Origin: Segatella copri DSM 18205 | GTDB taxonomy: Bacteria; Bacteroidota; Bacteroidia; Bacteroidales; Bacteroidaceae | Reading direction: 5' to 3' | DNA: 64,000 nt | Assembly: GCF_025151535.1 (NCBI RefSeq) | Contig: NZ_CP102288.1 | Location: forward strand, 191,501-255,500 | Shown here: positions 63,092 through 64,000 of the stretch, one piece after another | How the letters are laid out: each line of letters begins with the position of its first letter | Numbering within the stretch: position 1 is the stretch's first letter | Program-made: the position numbers and the translations under genes | The notes under the pieces: model-generated | What the model was told of the DNA's origin: nothing | What the model saw: the letters and a program-made list of their open reading frames with translations, nothing else | Databases searched by the model: none

Positions 63092-64000
63092 ATGAAAAAG
63101 ATAATGAATCAATATATGGGTAAGGTGTTGAAGTCATGGATGATGCTTTTCGCCATTAGCTTCGCACTCGCAGGCACTGCTACACTGTCTTCTTGTTCCT
63201 CTGACGACGATCCTTTCTTCACCGTATCAGAAGATGACGATCCTCGTATCTTGAACACCGACTTGGCTGACCAGAAGTTGGATCGCAAGACCAAATTGAA
63301 CTTGGAAATTAAAGTCACTCCTGTTCACTACACCACTGTGACATGGCTCTTGGATGATACTCAGATTGCTGAGGGTACAACCATCGACCAGACTTTGCCA
63401 GTGGGCAATCATACTTTGAAGATTGTGGCAACCACCACCAAGGGCAAGAGCACATCCCGCACCTTGAAAGTTACCGTGACTCCTGCTGCCGATGATCCAG
63501 CCCTGGGTACCAATGCCATCGAGCTTTGGGTAGCTCCAGGTGCTGAGACCACTATCCATAAGTGCAAGAATCTCGGTACAGTAACTAAAGTAATGGTAGG
63601 TGGCAAGGAAGTAGTCTTCGAGGTTCTCGAAGAGGGCACAGCCTTGAAGCTCACAGCTCCTACAGGTTTGGAGAATGGTGACTATGATATCACTTTGGTA
63701 GATGGTGAGGGCAACCAGTTCTCTGGCGGAATCATCAAGGTAACCACCGAGGCTCGCCCATCTATGGAGAATACCCTCTGGGAAGGTGAGTTCTCTGTAA
63801 CATGGGGCACTCCTTTCGAGGCCTTGAAGGATACCTTCCTCTCAAAGGTGAAGGCGGGTACTATCCTCCGTGTTTATGTGGATGGAAATGGCCAGGGTAC
63901 CGCTACCACAGCTTGGTGGAACAACATCCTTACTGGTAAGGGCGACCCTGATCGTAATGACTTCATGGTGACTGGTCCTGCTACATGGGAGTTTGAACTG
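63092..64000 (+). CDS. Surface glycan-binding lipoprotein (PUL 2), 5' part
   Basis: ATG 63092; the frame stays open for 303 codons to the right edge, so the protein is incomplete. Lipobox LSSCSSDDD (Cys35) gives the acidic surface-export signal. An Ig-like domain (KLNLEIKVTPVHYTTVTWLL, TLPVGNHTLKIVATT) is followed by beta-rich modules (ALGTNAIELWVAPGAETTIH, GLENGDYDITLVDGEGN), then the start of what may be a carbohydrate-binding region with TAWWNNILTG. The position after SusD is where surface glycan-binding proteins are found. No enzyme motif is seen in the visible part. Confidence 0.75.
   Translation, partial: MKKIMNQYMGKVLKSWMMLFAISFALAGTATLSSCSSDDDPFFTVSEDDDPRILNTDLADQKLDRKTKLNLEIKVTPVHYTTVTWLLDDTQIAEGTTIDQTLPVGNHTLKIVATTTKGKSTSRTLKVTVTPAADDPALGTNAIELWVAPGAETTIHKCKNLGTVTKVMVGGKEVVFEVLEEGTALKLTAPTGLENGDYDITLVDGEGNQFSGGIIKVTTEARPSMENTLWEGEFSVTWGTPFEALKDTFLSKVKAGTILRVYVDGNGQGTATTAWWNNILTGKGDPDRNDFMVTGPATWEFEL

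Overview
The window looks like a chromosomal segment of a gut or oral Bacteroidales bacterium, most likely Prevotella/Segatella (S. copri-like). The evidence is SusC/SusD pairs, a hybrid two-component regulator, a MurF-alanine racemase fusion, FimB/Mfa-type fimbrial lipoproteins, a T9SS-type C-terminal domain, and Bacteroidetes-type promoters (TTTG, about 20 nt, TAnnTTTG) with no Shine-Dalgarno sequences. Species assignment is inference; no rRNA or tRNA gene is visible.

Layout. 1-9960: a fimbrial operon (end of an Mfa1-like pilin, three lipoprotein subunits, a 1758-residue secreted protein with a T9SS-like tail) closed by a strong terminator. 10063-14517: housekeeping genes rpsO, typA, a BASS-type transporter and the luxS-mtnN pair of the activated methyl cycle. 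14587-16041: a scar region with a truncated HU-like gene, a 32-bp perfect inverted repeat around an AT-rich core, fused gene fragments and a structured repeat. 16042-22822: outer-membrane barrel, YfhO-like membrane protein, GSCFA protein and MurF-Alr. 23074-26997: a hexuronate cluster of a GatC-like permease, a KduI isomerase with a signal peptide, and an ExuT-like MFS transporter. 27177-33258: nitroreductase, a stand-alone RNR-type domain, folB, an amidase with a SPOR-like tail, an MCE protein and dnaA. 33407-36510: a TPP-riboswitch-controlled TonB receptor and PnuT-type transporter for thiamine, transcribed leftward.

36540-40326 is accessory DNA: GAAGAG-type repeats, a seven-TM AraC regulator, a small membrane protein, a short peptide gene with an early stop, and a toxin-antitoxin-like pair whose acetyltransferase is cut by an in-frame TAA. 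40327-51008 is a polysaccharide utilisation locus (PUL): divergent secreted esterase, SusC, SusD, GH30, surface glycan-binding protein and a SusR/DUF6377-type regulator. After an M18 aminopeptidase, a second PUL begins at 52476: HTCS sensor-regulator, GH5, SusC, SusD and a glycan-binding lipoprotein that runs off the window.

Working logic: each PUL combines a surface hydrolase, SusCD import and its own sensor. The uronate cluster appears to put one isomerisation step outside the cytoplasm before uptake. The thiamine genes form a TPP-repressed two-membrane uptake route. No CRISPR array, complete insertion sequence or prophage was seen.
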